Assembly (NCBI RefSeq): GCF_000714815.1 | Contig: NZ_JMIH01000041.1 | Span: 1 to 40,659, forward strand | Reading direction: 5' to 3' | Length of the DNA: 40,659 bases | Origin: Anditalea andensis | GTDB taxonomy: Bacteria > Bacteroidota > Bacteroidia > Cytophagales > Cyclobacteriaceae | Part shown: piece after piece, positions 32,901 to 40,659 of the stretch | Layout of the letters: each line of letters starts with the position of its first letter | Numbering within the stretch: the stretch's first letter is position 1 | Made by a program: the position numbers and the translations under genes | Notes under the pieces: generated by a model | Database searches by the model: none | Seen by the model: the letters and a program-made list of their open reading frames with translations, nothing else | What the model was told of the DNA's origin: nothing

Positions 32901-33103
32901 GTGCTGATCTTTTCAATGTGGCCAATCTGATTGATAGAAACAGAGGCCTTACTAGAAATCTTGGCAATCAAAACCTGCTGAACATCTCAGGGTTTGATCA
33001 GGCTACCCAGCAGTACAATTACCTGGTGAACTCCAATGTAGGAGTGGTGGTGCCCGGGGGGAACCCCTTTCAGTTTCAGCTGTCGGGAAGGGTTTATTTT
33101 TAA
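29960..33103 (+). CDS. Oar-like TonB-dependent receptor
   Basis: 1047 residues. Signal peptide 1-22 (MKNIRLFLLLLFCIVWGNSY, GQ). A CarboxypepD_reg domain about 27-110 (ASIYGTVRDEQGNTLPGATI, TTSAANGSYEIRQMPLG). A plug domain about 125-235 with LPVNGRNFTSLMDLSP, TNYTIDGMTNRSPLSSG, EAIREFEIITNDYDVVNGRS and GGGNVSVVTKSGTNEFQGSA. A C-terminal barrel ends NPFQFQLSGRVYF. The NGRNF, DG and G.VN.VTKSGTN motifs place it in the Oar/CirA-like group, which has no SusD partner. It lies 25 nt upstream of the NPP phosphodiesterase gene, so the pair is probably co-transcribed and the phosphodiesterase likely acts on, or frees, what the receptor imports. Confidence 0.92.
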   Translation: MKNIRLFLLLLFCIVWGNSYGQLIHASIYGTVRDEQGNTLPGATILVRNENTGFTAGTTSAANGSYEIRQMPLGDDYTVSCNFIGFGGQQKMGLSLNQGDNVQLNFVLEESMTELSAVSINSNPMTGRIDRMGASTAVTAKDMNVLPVNGRNFTSLMDLSPVSNGGNLLGQLASSTNYTIDGMTNRSPLSSGTTTRGPFSISMEAIREFEIITNDYDVVNGRSGGGNVSVVTKSGTNEFQGSAFIFNRADWLSSPYDTRGNEREQEFSIQQYGFTLGGPILKDKLHFFLAYDGQMDARPLFIADIRTPEDEARYNISQSSLDNYLRTARELYGVDASAQTGSFPVRRVTHTMFGKVDWQLNAHNLLSIRNNYTRDLNSLGVSDNSSINLYEVYGDHLSTANSFLASWRAIINNKFTNELKVQHLYTLDDGRPNQQLPAENIPRAIVERVASEIGGNTVNTTVQLGGQRYLPERFESNVFQVVNNLYYTTGRLSYTFGVDLMLNNLSSLATSEMNGRFFFLGQQNFENLTPYRYAREVAVVDPTVDQRILASGIYGQAQYRAPRGMDFTLGLRADYTDYMDKPNFNQTVFNDLGLRTDNSARGLQIQPRFQFTWDVNERQRDIIRIGGGMFGSNMNNYAMVNNLQFDGTKIYAVDIQGENVPTPDFPGYRNNPSTAPGAELFDLPGVERLTTINMNNENLKIPIIYKANISYNKLVSDKIRVGVNFIASLGRNNYMYIDRNLVDNPYFRLENEADRGVFVPAASITTSGVTDWTQGRKSENIGRVLELVSEGKNNTYSFILDGTYRYFRDGQITGSYTWNDTRDNTSYNGNVANSATLTQMVVDDPRDLSRMQYSNVHFRHKIVLYGNLPSVWGINVGVRYSGLGGTRYSLRVNGNVNGDFVNSNDLAFVFDPNNSGYGETFDQAMTAVLNNPDNLAKEYIRNSIGRVAERNGGINGFFGSWDIRITKKIPFYGQKSGIELGADLFNVANLIDRNRGLTRNLGNQNLLNISGFDQATQQYNYLVNSNVGVVVPGGNPFQFQLSGRVYF

Positions 33104-33128
33104 ATGGTATAACTATTAATCTAAGGTG

Positions 33129-34490
33129 ATGATCTGTTCAAATACAATGAATATTTGGCTTTTATCGGTTGCTTTGCAGCTGGTTTGTTTCAGTGGCATA
33201 GCGCAGGAAAAAAGGCTGTCCGACCATGTAGTCCTGATCTCTATCGATGGTTTCCGCCCGGAGTTCTATTTGGAAGAAAAATGGCCGGCACCGAATTTAA
33301 AGCAGATGGTCCTGGAAGGCACACATGCAGTGGGTGTACGTGGCGTTTTTCCTTCGGTAACCTACCCTTCGCATACCACCATTATAACAGGCCAGATGCC
33401 TGGAGCCCATGGTATTTACTATAATGTGCCATTTGATCCTACCAAGCAAACCAAGGATTGGTATTGGTATGCCGATTCTATTAAGATGCAAACGCTATGG
33501 CATGCCGTAAAAGAAGCTGGGCTGAAAAGCGCAAGTTTCATCTGGCCGGTATCAGTAGGTGCTCCTATCGATTATAACATCCCGGAGTTCTGGGATGCTG
33601 CCGAGGGCCACGGAAACACCGGTCCGATGCGGAGCATGGAAAGCCCAGCAGGTCTATTGGCAGAAATGGAAAAGGCAGTTCTTGGCGAATTAAACGAAAG
33701 TACGTTTAATGGTGACTACCTCAACAGAGAAGATCGAACAGGTGAAATGGCTGCCTATGTCCTAGAAAAATATAAACCTGACTTTACGACCGTTCATCTG
33801 ATCGCCACTGACCATTTTCAGCACTCGGAAGGCAGGGAGGGACCAATGGTGTTCAAATCATTGGCAGCCATTGACAGGGCCATTGGCAAAATAATGGAGG
33901 CGGCAGAGCGCGCCGGCATAGCGGACCGGACCACCTTTATCATTGTGGGAGACCATGGTTTTGTGGATATCCATACTTCCTTAAGCCCCAATATATGGCT
34001 GAAGGATGCCGGTCTGTTAGAAGACAAAGAGGATAGGGGAGATTGGAAGGCCGTTTTTCATACCTCAGGGGCTTCAGCTTTCTTGCACCTTAAGGAGGTC
34101 AATGATGAAAAAACTGTAGCGGCAGTCAGAAAATTGATTGAGGATCAACCCTCGGATGTAAAGCAGCTGTTTAGAATCGTGGAAAGAGAAGCACTCGACA
34201 AAATAGGAGCTGATCCCAATGCAGTTTTGGCTTTAGCCCCTATAGAGGGGATATCGATGTCCGGAGCTCTTGCCGGAGAATTATTAAAGCCTGCCAAAGG
34301 TGGGACACATGGATTCTTCCCCGATTTCACAAATATAGAAACAGGCTTTGTGGCTTGGGGTGCCGGTATTGCTGAAGGAAAGGAAATTAAGAAGATGGGA
34401 TTGGAGGATGTCGCCGGTATCGTAACCAAGCTGCTCAATCTTAAAATGGATATCCCAGCTACTAAGCTTTCAGAAGTGTTTGTTAGATAG
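33129..34490 (+). CDS. alkaline-phosphatase-superfamily nucleotide pyrophosphatase/phosphodiesterase (NPP)
   Basis: 453 residues. The start is taken at ATG 33129; a GTG at 33126 and the ATG at 33147 (MNIWLLSVALQLVCFSGIAQ, the signal peptide core) are alternatives. NPP signature: metal ligand D40 (LISIDGFRPE), nucleophile T78 in FPSVTYPSHT, then ATDHFQHSEG, VGDHGFVDIH and the closing ligand in GGTHGFFPDF. These are the two-zinc site residues of the ENPP family, which hydrolyse phosphodiesters and pyrophosphates such as nucleotides, glycerophosphodiesters or lysophospholipids. It is secreted to the periplasm. It is the partner of the receptor upstream. Confidence 0.92.
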   Translation: MICSNTMNIWLLSVALQLVCFSGIAQEKRLSDHVVLISIDGFRPEFYLEEKWPAPNLKQMVLEGTHAVGVRGVFPSVTYPSHTTIITGQMPGAHGIYYNVPFDPTKQTKDWYWYADSIKMQTLWHAVKEAGLKSASFIWPVSVGAPIDYNIPEFWDAAEGHGNTGPMRSMESPAGLLAEMEKAVLGELNESTFNGDYLNREDRTGEMAAYVLEKYKPDFTTVHLIATDHFQHSEGREGPMVFKSLAAIDRAIGKIMEAAERAGIADRTTFIIVGDHGFVDIHTSLSPNIWLKDAGLLEDKEDRGDWKAVFHTSGASAFLHLKEVNDEKTVAAVRKLIEDQPSDVKQLFRIVEREALDKIGADPNAVLALAPIEGISMSGALAGELLKPAKGGTHGFFPDFTNIETGFVAWGAGIAEGKEIKKMGLEDVAGIVTKLLNLKMDIPATKLSEVFVR

Positions 34491-34803
34491 TACCAGAAGA
34501 GGAAACCGCTGAAGCTAAAGCAATGCTGGTTAGCCTCCAGGATTTCACTTCATGGCAAAGACAAAGGTTCAGTTTATCTCATCACTATTCTTCATGAGCA
34601 AAGGATACCGGTATCTGTGTGGACTAAAAGTGGGGAATAGAATCGGCCTGACAGGACTTTGATCTTTGGAAGATGCATGATGCATAAGATGTACCTTGCC
34701 GTAACCCAAAATTAACATAAAAGTCATTTTAGATAAAGCCATGTTACCGGGATATTAAATTTAATTGCCGGATAGGGAATAGAACTTTTATCTGCTTTAA
34801 AAT
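34491..34803. other. 313-nt gap before the Crp/Fnr gene
   Basis: No gene is seen. No exact TAnnTTTG box was found. Confidence 0.5.
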
Positions 34804-35466
34804 ATGGAACTTGTAATGCTATTTTACAGGCCTATGAACTTAAGAAAACATATTCAGGACGTCATACGGCCTGAAAATATAGATGCTATAGTGAGTGAAA
34901 GGTTTTATAAAAAGGGAGAATATATATACATGCCCCCAGCTAAACCTAACGAAATGTTTCAGCTCGAATTAGGCGTGATCATGATAGGTTCTTACAGCCC
35001 TGTGGGGGAGGAAGTATGTTATGATATATTATATCAAAAGGAAATATTTGGCAATATGAGGTACCTTAACGGGCAGTTTTCAGAATTTGCCAAAGCCGCT
35101 ACAGACTGTAAACTCATTACTTATGAACTTCAGTTTTATAAATGGATGATCGTCCATGAGCCCATTGCTTCTGAATGGTTCAATAAAATGGCAGTTTCTC
35201 GCTGGTGCAGGATGGAAAACCGCTTATTTAAGGTATGTACGCTCACTCCGGCCCAGCGGCTATTGGAATTATATAACGAACTTAAATTAGAAGCCACAGA
35301 TGCCCAACATAAAAAAGTAGATCTTCCCTCCATTTTAAGCGATACAGAGATAGGACAGCTCTGTGGCCTTTCCCGTCAAACCGTGTCCAAACTTTTAAAA
35401 TCATATCAGAGGGTACATAAGATCCCTCTGTTTAAAAAGAAAAAACTTAAACAGTATTTAAAATAA
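34804..35466 (+). CDS. Crp/Fnr-family transcriptional regulator
   Basis: 220 residues from ATG 34804; an in-frame ATG at 34834 (MNLRKHIQDVIRPENIDAIV) would also give a normal start. A cNMP-binding-like beta-roll spans about 20-120 (KKGEYIYMPPAKPNEMFQLE, LGVIMIGSYSPVGEEVCYDI, LYQKEIFGNMRYL). A dimerisation helix follows, then a Crp-type HTH at about 175-215 (LSDTEIGQLCGLSRQTVSKL). The cAMP-binding signature residues (RxS with a following phosphate-binding turn) are not seen, and no Fe-S cysteine cluster is evident, so the effector is unknown. It is 5 nt upstream of the PhoD-like gene and probably controls it or the adjacent NPP operon. Confidence 0.85.
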   Translation: MELVMLFYRPMNLRKHIQDVIRPENIDAIVSERFYKKGEYIYMPPAKPNEMFQLELGVIMIGSYSPVGEEVCYDILYQKEIFGNMRYLNGQFSEFAKAATDCKLITYELQFYKWMIVHEPIASEWFNKMAVSRWCRMENRLFKVCTLTPAQRLLELYNELKLEATDAQHKKVDLPSILSDTEIGQLCGLSRQTVSKLLKSYQRVHKIPLFKKKKLKQYLK

Positions 35467-35471
35467 TCAGT

Positions 35472-36491
35472 ATGAACATAAAATTCCAATTGCCATTCCT
35501 TATAATTTTATGCTGTGCCTGTGTTTGGACCTCAGAAGCCCAGACCAAAATGAACCAGATGCAGCAGATAGAGCTGATCGCTTTTGGATCCTGCAATAAA
35601 CACGATCTCCCTCAGCCTCTCTGGAAACCCATCCTGAAAGAAAAGTCAGATGTTTGGATTTGGCTTGGTGACAACGTGTATGGGGACACTCATGATATGG
35701 CCCTTCTTCGATCAAAATATTTGGCCCAAAAGGAGCATGAAGATTATAAAAAACTAAGGACAAGCAGTAAGATTATAGGTGTATGGGATGACCATGATTA
35801 TGGCATCAATGATGGGGGCATACATTACACCCAAAAGGACAGTTCGCAACAGTTAATGCTGGATTTTTTGGATGAAGCAAAAGATAGCCCGAGGCGAAAG
35901 CAGAAAGGGGTGTATGCATCATATACCTATGGAGTGGGGGACAACAAGGTTAAGGTGATTCTCTTAGATACCCGTTATCATAGGGATACCATCTTAATGG
36001 AAAATAAAAACTATGTACCAAACCTAGAGGGATCTCTTTTGGGAGAAGAACAGTGGGCTTGGTTGCAAAAAGAACTCAAAAAGAACGATGCATCGGTAAC
36101 CCTGATCGCCGGCGGGATTCAGTTTATCCCTACTGAGCACCCTTATGAGAAATGGGATAATTTTCCCAATGAAAGAAAACGCTTACTGGATTTAATCTCT
36201 ACTTCCAAAGTAAAAAATCCTGTGCTCATCAGTGGGGACCGCCATATAGCGGAGATATCTTTACTAAAAAATGAACAGTTCCCAAATGGTCTATATGAAA
36301 TCACTTCTAGTGGACTCACCCATACCTGGAGGGAGTACCGGGAGGAGTACAATCCATATAGAGTAGGGAAAATGATAGCAAGTCTGCATTATGGAACTGT
36401 GGCATTTGACTGGTCTGAGAACCGTATGGTATTTCAAATCAAAGGCGAGCAGGGCCAAACCTTCCTTGAGCAACAGATCTCTATAAGGTAA
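35472..36491 (+). CDS. PhoD-like metallophosphatase/phosphodiesterase
   Basis: 339 residues. Signal peptide 1-24 (MNIKFQLPFLIILCCACVWT, SEAQ). The PhoD metallo-core motifs are IAFGSCNKHD (37-45), IWLGDNVYGD (63-72), GVWDDHDYG with D106, D107 and H108 (103-111), and a late ISGDRHIAE. The family includes alkaline phosphatase D and phospholipase D-type phosphodiesterases. The protein is shorter than typical PhoD (about 500) but keeps the metal site, as in the many short PhoD-like enzymes of Bacteroidota. It is the second gene of a two-gene unit with the Crp/Fnr regulator (5-nt spacing). Confidence 0.9.
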   Translation: MNIKFQLPFLIILCCACVWTSEAQTKMNQMQQIELIAFGSCNKHDLPQPLWKPILKEKSDVWIWLGDNVYGDTHDMALLRSKYLAQKEHEDYKKLRTSSKIIGVWDDHDYGINDGGIHYTQKDSSQQLMLDFLDEAKDSPRRKQKGVYASYTYGVGDNKVKVILLDTRYHRDTILMENKNYVPNLEGSLLGEEQWAWLQKELKKNDASVTLIAGGIQFIPTEHPYEKWDNFPNERKRLLDLISTSKVKNPVLISGDRHIAEISLLKNEQFPNGLYEITSSGLTHTWREYREEYNPYRVGKMIASLHYGTVAFDWSENRMVFQIKGEQGQTFLEQQISIR

Positions 36492-37379
36492 TATGGAGAT
36501 CTATTCATTGGGTACCATACAGGATATTGGGGTCGGTGAAGGCTGTATACCAGTAGAATGTCCCCGATGGCCCCTATACACAGCACCACTGTCTGCAAAT
36601 GCCTTCAGTTCCTCATGTGATACAAGTTGAAACCTGCCCTTACCCAAGATAGGATACCGGCATGCCTAACTGTTGTTCTATTTATACAGGTTTAATGAAA
36701 GCGGCCCACGTGGTCATACTTTCTTGCGCTTCTCAAGGGCGTTTACATTGAAGGTATACACTTATGTTTCCAAATTGACCCATGCCGGATCAGCGCTATC
36801 CATATCTTCATTAGTCTATTATTATGAAGGTATCGGTCAGAAACTGCTGATTACTGCTTTATGGAAAATTAAATGAAATACCAAAAATAAGTCGCTATCT
36901 ACCTGCTCATACCATTTTTTCGCATCGCGTCTACTTTTTTATAAGGACTTATCTAAAAAAGGGAAATAGGATAAATTATTTTTTTAATATAAAATAACTC
37001 GCAAATATTTCCTCAAATTCTTATTATTTGATATATATTTTATTTTGGGTTATTTTATATTACCATAAAAAATTTCTTTTCAAATAAGTTTAAAATATAG
37101 AAATTATTTTTTTTAGTAGGGAGGTTATACATAGTTAGTGATTTTGAATACCAATTCGTGTTACCTAAATCCAGATAAATGTAATTAATTTTTATTTTTA
37201 TAATTTGTCATTTACTCATTTTTTATACTATAATTTCAAAAATCTATAGACGCTTTTGTGTCTAGAATATCATTATGGTCAGTGTAGTTTCACATTTACT
37301 AATATAAATATTCTCTTAATAAACATTACTAATTAACAATATCTAAATATTTATTTATTACCAATTGATCAGCTTGCTT
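36492..37379. other. 888-nt gap with a very AT-rich half
   Basis: No credible gene. A 67-codon ORF at 36673-36876 has no family character. From 36950 to 37370 the DNA is extremely AT-rich, with A/T tracts and no recognised element. Such a stretch upstream of a surface-protein pair may be a promoter or curved-DNA region, but no box could be identified. Confidence 0.5.
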
Positions 37380-37994
37380 ATGTTTAATGATTACAAAAAA
37401 ATACTAAAGGTGAAAATCCTTTGCCTGATTTTACTATTAAGTGGTATATCCCTAAGTGCACAGACCATTGCCCTCCCTCCTGGTGACGGTACACCGGGAA
37501 ATCCATTTAGAATAGCAACCTTAGAACATCTTCAATGGATGGCCATTACTCCTTCTTCATGGAATCATCACTTTGAACAGGTAAATGACATTGATGCTTC
37601 CGATACTAAAAACTGGAATAATGGAGAAGGTTGGATTCCAATTGGTTGGGAAGTTCCCTTCACAGGATCTTATAATGGTAAGGGGCATGCCATCCAGCAT
37701 CTTTACCTTAATAAAAATGAATTTGGTAGCCATATTGGTTTTTTTGCTCATATCGAAGGTGCCAACCTGTCCAATATGAACTTGGTAAAAATAAAGTTAG
37801 AAGCTTATTCTAAAGACAGACAATTTAATATGGCCGGATTGGTAGGCAATGCTGTCAATGCAACTATTAAAAATTGCTATGTATCAGGGACACTTCATAA
37901 TAACGGAGGATTTAATAAAGTAGATAAACTCATTGGCCAAAACGATGGTGGGACGGTCAGTGGATGCTCAACTGACCTTGAGATCATTAATTAA
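37380..37994 (+). CDS. small exported GLUG-motif protein
   Basis: 204 residues from ATG 37380 (MFNDYKKILKVKILCLILLL, SGISLSAQ signal); an upstream TTG at 37365 is unlikely. After the signal the protein has GDGTPGNPFRIATLEHLQWM, a mixed beta-sheet region (WIPIGWEVPFTGSYNGKGH, IQHLYLNKNEFGSHIGFFAH) and one GLUG motif, AGLVGNAVNATIKNCYVSGT, near the C-terminus. GLUG repeats build beta-solenoids in adhesins and in IgA-protease-like surface proteins. A single copy in a 204-residue protein suggests a short solenoid stub. It is 27 nt before the MBG protein on the same strand, so the two are probably co-transcribed. Confidence 0.65.
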   Translation: MFNDYKKILKVKILCLILLLSGISLSAQTIALPPGDGTPGNPFRIATLEHLQWMAITPSSWNHHFEQVNDIDASDTKNWNNGEGWIPIGWEVPFTGSYNGKGHAIQHLYLNKNEFGSHIGFFAHIEGANLSNMNLVKIKLEAYSKDRQFNMAGLVGNAVNATIKNCYVSGTLHNNGGFNKVDKLIGQNDGGTVSGCSTDLEIIN

Positions 37995-38021
37995 AAAAAA
38001 TACAAGTTTAAAAAACGATAT

Positions 38022-40659
38022 ATGAATAAAACTTTTACTTATCTATTAAATCCAAAATACTGGCAAATATTTTTATTGGGAGTGTTTTTGGTAACAGGAG
38101 CGTCTTTGCGGGCACAAACAGCCACCAGGGTTTCCGTATTTAATTATCCCAATTTAAATGGGACAGGAACAGGCTGTGGTCATGAAAACTACAACCTGAT
38201 CAGCATTATAAATCTTTTGCCTGATTATGATGTGGATGCTAGTATTGTAAGCTTTGCTAACCCCACGCTGCTCGCCGACCAACTGGACGCGAGTACTTTT
38301 TTCTTTATGACGGACATGGAAAGCCAATCACCTGCCAATTCAACATTTTTTCCTGTTGCCTCCAGAGAAGTATTCCGTAACTGGGTAGAGGGTGGAGGTG
38401 TAATGGTGATGACAGGGACCTATGGCCCTAATGATACTGATTTTTTAAATCTCATTTTTAAATGGGATTTAGGAACAGTGAATGGTTCAAGCTGGGCTAA
38501 AAATTATGCCAATACTAAAGATACTCCTTTTGAAGCGGTAACAGCTACCAGTTTGCCTAATTTAAGTGCTACGGATGCCATTAGACGAAATTCGGTTCCT
38601 GGTTTTACTACGATGTGGGGTACTGATAACGATGCTGTAGTGGCTGTGATACAGTATGGCGCTGGATATGTAATCTTTATGGGTTTTGATTTTTATAATA
38701 CAGGACCTTCTTGCCCACAATATAATTCTGCTTGGGTACAACAGATTATTCCGGCAGCTTTGGAATATGCAGCAGCCCTTTCAGCTTCCATATCAAATAA
38801 CACATTTGATAAAGCTGAATTAAACTATAAATTTAATCAAAATGCTACGGTCCACTATATTTTGGTGCCTGCCGGATCTCCTGCACCCACATCGGCCCAA
38901 ATTGAACGCGGCGAAAATTATGGGGATGTCGCTATTGTCAGCAGCGGGAAAGATCCTGTGACGGCCAATCAGGACCAGAAAATTACGTTCAGTGATTTGG
39001 ATTATGGCACCAGCTATGATGTGTATGTGGTGTTTAAATATGATGACGGAGGAACATTGGTTTTCTCAGATATTAACAAATATAATTTTACAACCCTTCC
39101 TAATGACGCACCTGTATTTGATAATTTGAAAGATCATGTAATCTGTGTCAATGAGTCCATTTCTTTTGACTTGACTATCGTTGATGATTTTCCGGGTGAT
39201 GATACATTTACAGTAAGTATAGTCGCTTCCAATGAAATGCTTTTTAAGGAAGACATGATTTTGGTCAAAGGTTCTAATAATAAACGGAACATTTCCCTGG
39301 TACCTGCAGAAGACCAATTTGGGGAATCTGTTTTTACAATAGAGATTAAAGATTCGGAAGGAGCTTCTACTATTAAAACCTTTAAAGTGGTAGTAGTACC
39401 CTACCCTGTGATTGCTTATACTATTGATGAAATTGATCTCCCGGTAGGAGAAGCTATTGAAGATTTGGTCCCCAAAAATACCGGAGGTGAGGTGGCTATA
39501 GGTGGATGGTCCATCTCCCGATCTTTGCCTGAAGGTTTGCATTTCGATACCAATTCCGGAAGAATAAGTGGTACACCGACGAAGGTCTCACCGAAAACCT
39601 CCTATACCGTTACCGGGACGGCTAAAAATTGTGGGGATAGCTTTACATTTGCTATCGGGGTTAAAGCCAGACAGGTGATAACTTTTGATGAGATACCTTT
39701 AAAATCATATGGGGATGAAAGCTTTTTATTAGGTGAGGCAAAATCTTCAGAAGGGTTTACCATTACATATACTGCAGACGATCCTGAAATGGTCAAAATT
39801 GAAGGTAACCAAGCGACGATCCTAAAAGCAGGAAGTACAAAAATCACCGCTAGTCAAAAGGGAGATGAGTTACATTATGCAGCACCAATAGTGGAACAGA
39901 TTTTAACTGTAGAGAAGGTGGTGTTGATAGTTAAAGCTGATCCACAGGAAAAAGTTTATGGGGATGAAAATCCTGAACTTACATTCCAGTACAGTGGATG
40001 GGTTATCGGTGAGGAAATTATTGATACGCCTCCGAGTATCATGACAACGGTGGACAAGACTACCGAAGCAGGCAGTCATGTAGGAGTGATAACCATGAGC
40101 GGTGGGGAAGACACCAATTACACGTTTGATTTTGTACCAGGTACTTTTAAAATCACCAAGGCTGTATTAACAGTTACGGCGGATCCTCAGGGAAAAGTGT
40201 ATGGTGATGAAAACCCAGCACTCACATTTCAATACAGCGGATGGGTCAATGGAGAGGAGAACATTGATACGCCTCCCAGCATCAGCACCACTGTAGACAG
40301 GACCACTGTGGCAGGCAGCTACAAAAATATCATCACCCTTAGTGGTGGGGAAGATAACAACTACACATTTGATTTTGTGTCCGGTACTTTAGAAGTTGCT
40401 AAGGCGCCTTTAACCGTCAGGGCTGAAAAGAAAACCAAGGTTTACGGTTATGAAAATCCGTTGCTTACTTTTCATTATGAAGGTATGGTTAATGGCGAGA
40501 CGGAGACCCATATTAAAGCAATGATCCATACAACGGCTACGAACAGTTCGTCGGTAGGGACCTATCCTATAACTGTTTTTGGAGCTAATGACCCAAATTA
40601 TGAAATTACTTATATAGCGTCGTCCCTGGAAATCACCCAGGCTTCCCTTACGATCCGTG
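38022..40659 (+). CDS. MBG-repeat surface protein with N-terminal GATase-like domain, cut by the window end
   Basis: The open frame from ATG 38022 runs through the window end (879 codons so far). Signal peptide about 1-32 (LLGVFLVTGASLRAQ core). Residues about 33-265 form a class I glutamine-amidotransferase/ThuA-like fold (STFFFMTDMESQSPANSTFF, VFRNWVEGGGVMVMTGTYGP, GAGYVIFMGFDFYNTGP). It is followed by a fibronectin-like stretch and an Ig-like putative domain (SISRSLPEGLHFDTNSGRIS, GTPTKVS). From codon 633 there are MBG (mostly-beta-galactosidase-like, MBG_2) repeats of 81 residues each (DPQGKVYGDENPALTFQYSG). Such proteins are large extracellular adhesins or scaffolds. The C-terminal sorting signal (T9SS) lies beyond the window. 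Confidence 0.85.
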   Translation, partial: MNKTFTYLLNPKYWQIFLLGVFLVTGASLRAQTATRVSVFNYPNLNGTGTGCGHENYNLISIINLLPDYDVDASIVSFANPTLLADQLDASTFFFMTDMESQSPANSTFFPVASREVFRNWVEGGGVMVMTGTYGPNDTDFLNLIFKWDLGTVNGSSWAKNYANTKDTPFEAVTATSLPNLSATDAIRRNSVPGFTTMWGTDNDAVVAVIQYGAGYVIFMGFDFYNTGPSCPQYNSAWVQQIIPAALEYAAALSASISNNTFDKAELNYKFNQNATVHYILVPAGSPAPTSAQIERGENYGDVAIVSSGKDPVTANQDQKITFSDLDYGTSYDVYVVFKYDDGGTLVFSDINKYNFTTLPNDAPVFDNLKDHVICVNESISFDLTIVDDFPGDDTFTVSIVASNEMLFKEDMILVKGSNNKRNISLVPAEDQFGESVFTIEIKDSEGASTIKTFKVVVVPYPVIAYTIDEIDLPVGEAIEDLVPKNTGGEVAIGGWSISRSLPEGLHFDTNSGRISGTPTKVSPKTSYTVTGTAKNCGDSFTFAIGVKARQVITFDEIPLKSYGDESFLLGEAKSSEGFTITYTADDPEMVKIEGNQATILKAGSTKITASQKGDELHYAAPIVEQILTVEKVVLIVKADPQEKVYGDENPELTFQYSGWVIGEEIIDTPPSIMTTVDKTTEAGSHVGVITMSGGEDTNYTFDFVPGTFKITKAVLTVTADPQGKVYGDENPALTFQYSGWVNGEENIDTPPSISTTVDRTTVAGSYKNIITLSGGEDNNYTFDFVSGTLEVAKAPLTVRAEKKTKVYGYENPLLTFHYEGMVNGETETHIKAMIHTTATNSSSVGTYPITVFGANDPNYEITYIASSLEITQASLTIR
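39918..40643 (+). repeat. tandem MBG repeats in the coding sequence
   Basis: Three units: 39918-40160, 40161-40403 and 40404-40643 (243, 243 and 240 nt). Units 1 and 2 are closely alike at DNA level (both carry AAAGT.TATGG.GATGAAAA in the same place); unit 3 has diverged more. More units are expected past the window end, since a new unit start begins at 40644. Confidence 0.75.

Noticed and set aside
36673-36876. 67-codon ORF in the gap after PhoD
   Set aside because: No recognised motif, no promoter or spacing logic; treated as non-coding.
39066-39847. Minus-strand ORFs within the MBG gene
   Set aside because: Antisense to a single long plus-strand frame with clear repeats and signal peptide.

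Overview
The window reads as chromosomal DNA of a free-living Bacteroidota, most likely Cytophagales (Cyclobacterium/Algoriphagus/Echinicola-like). The pointers are a SusC/SusD pair, an Oar-like TonB receptor, lipoproteins with Bacteroidota lipoboxes, TAnnTTTG-type -7 boxes, a stand-alone FtsX/MacB permease and an MBG-repeat surface protein. Placement below the phylum is an inference from protein style only.

Layout. (1) 1-5.0 kb is a decayed accessory region. It holds fragments of RHS/YD-repeat proteins and four successive polymorphic-toxin tails. Each tail is followed directly by a small intact ORF that looks like its immunity gene (687-1169, 2474-2923, 3188-3508, 3764-3946). Two broken XRE regulators and a minus-strand XRE / antitoxin / RelE-ParE operon, whose toxin carries a nonsense codon, lie among them. 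(2) 5.3-7.8 kb is an 8-TM-type ABC permease, followed by about 500 bp of gene-free DNA with inverted repeat fragments. (3) 8.3-10.05 kb is a WYL regulator, RidA and a YdeI/OmpD-associated protein. (4) 10.77-23.89 kb is a plus-strand utilization locus: SusC, SusD, a PKD/beta-propeller lipoprotein, two tandem endonuclease/exonuclease/phosphatase (EEP) lipoproteins, a Tat-exported Gfo/Idh/MocA oxidoreductase and a HEAT protein with two DUF1080 domains. A convergent ROK repressor (24.0-25.26 kb) closes it. (5) 26.0-29.3 kb is a CheB-CheR-PAS-histidine kinase hybrid. (6) 29.96-36.49 kb is a TonB receptor with an NPP-type phosphodiesterase, then a Crp/Fnr regulator with a PhoD-like phosphatase. (7) 37.4-40.66 kb is a small GLUG-type exported protein and a large MBG-repeat surface protein cut by the window end.

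The most interesting biology is the 10.8-25.3 kb locus. It has a SusCD importer but no recognisable glycoside hydrolase or sulfatase. Instead it pairs two surface EEP phosphodiesterase-fold lipoproteins with the oxidoreductase plus DUF1080 (3-keto-disaccharide hydrolase) chemistry of the glycoside 3-oxidation route. A reasonable hypothesis is uptake of a phosphodiester-containing glycoside or glycolipid head group: dephosphorylated or cleaved at the surface, oxidised at C3 in the periplasm, and split by DUF1080. Near-palindromes upstream of susC, of the oxidoreductase and of the ROK gene are candidate operators. The NPP and PhoD enzymes at 33-36.5 kb make four phosphoester-cleaving exported enzymes within 20 kb.

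The second notable theme is the string of orphan toxin-tail/immunity modules in the first 4 kb. No tRNA, rRNA, CRISPR array or intact transposase was seen.
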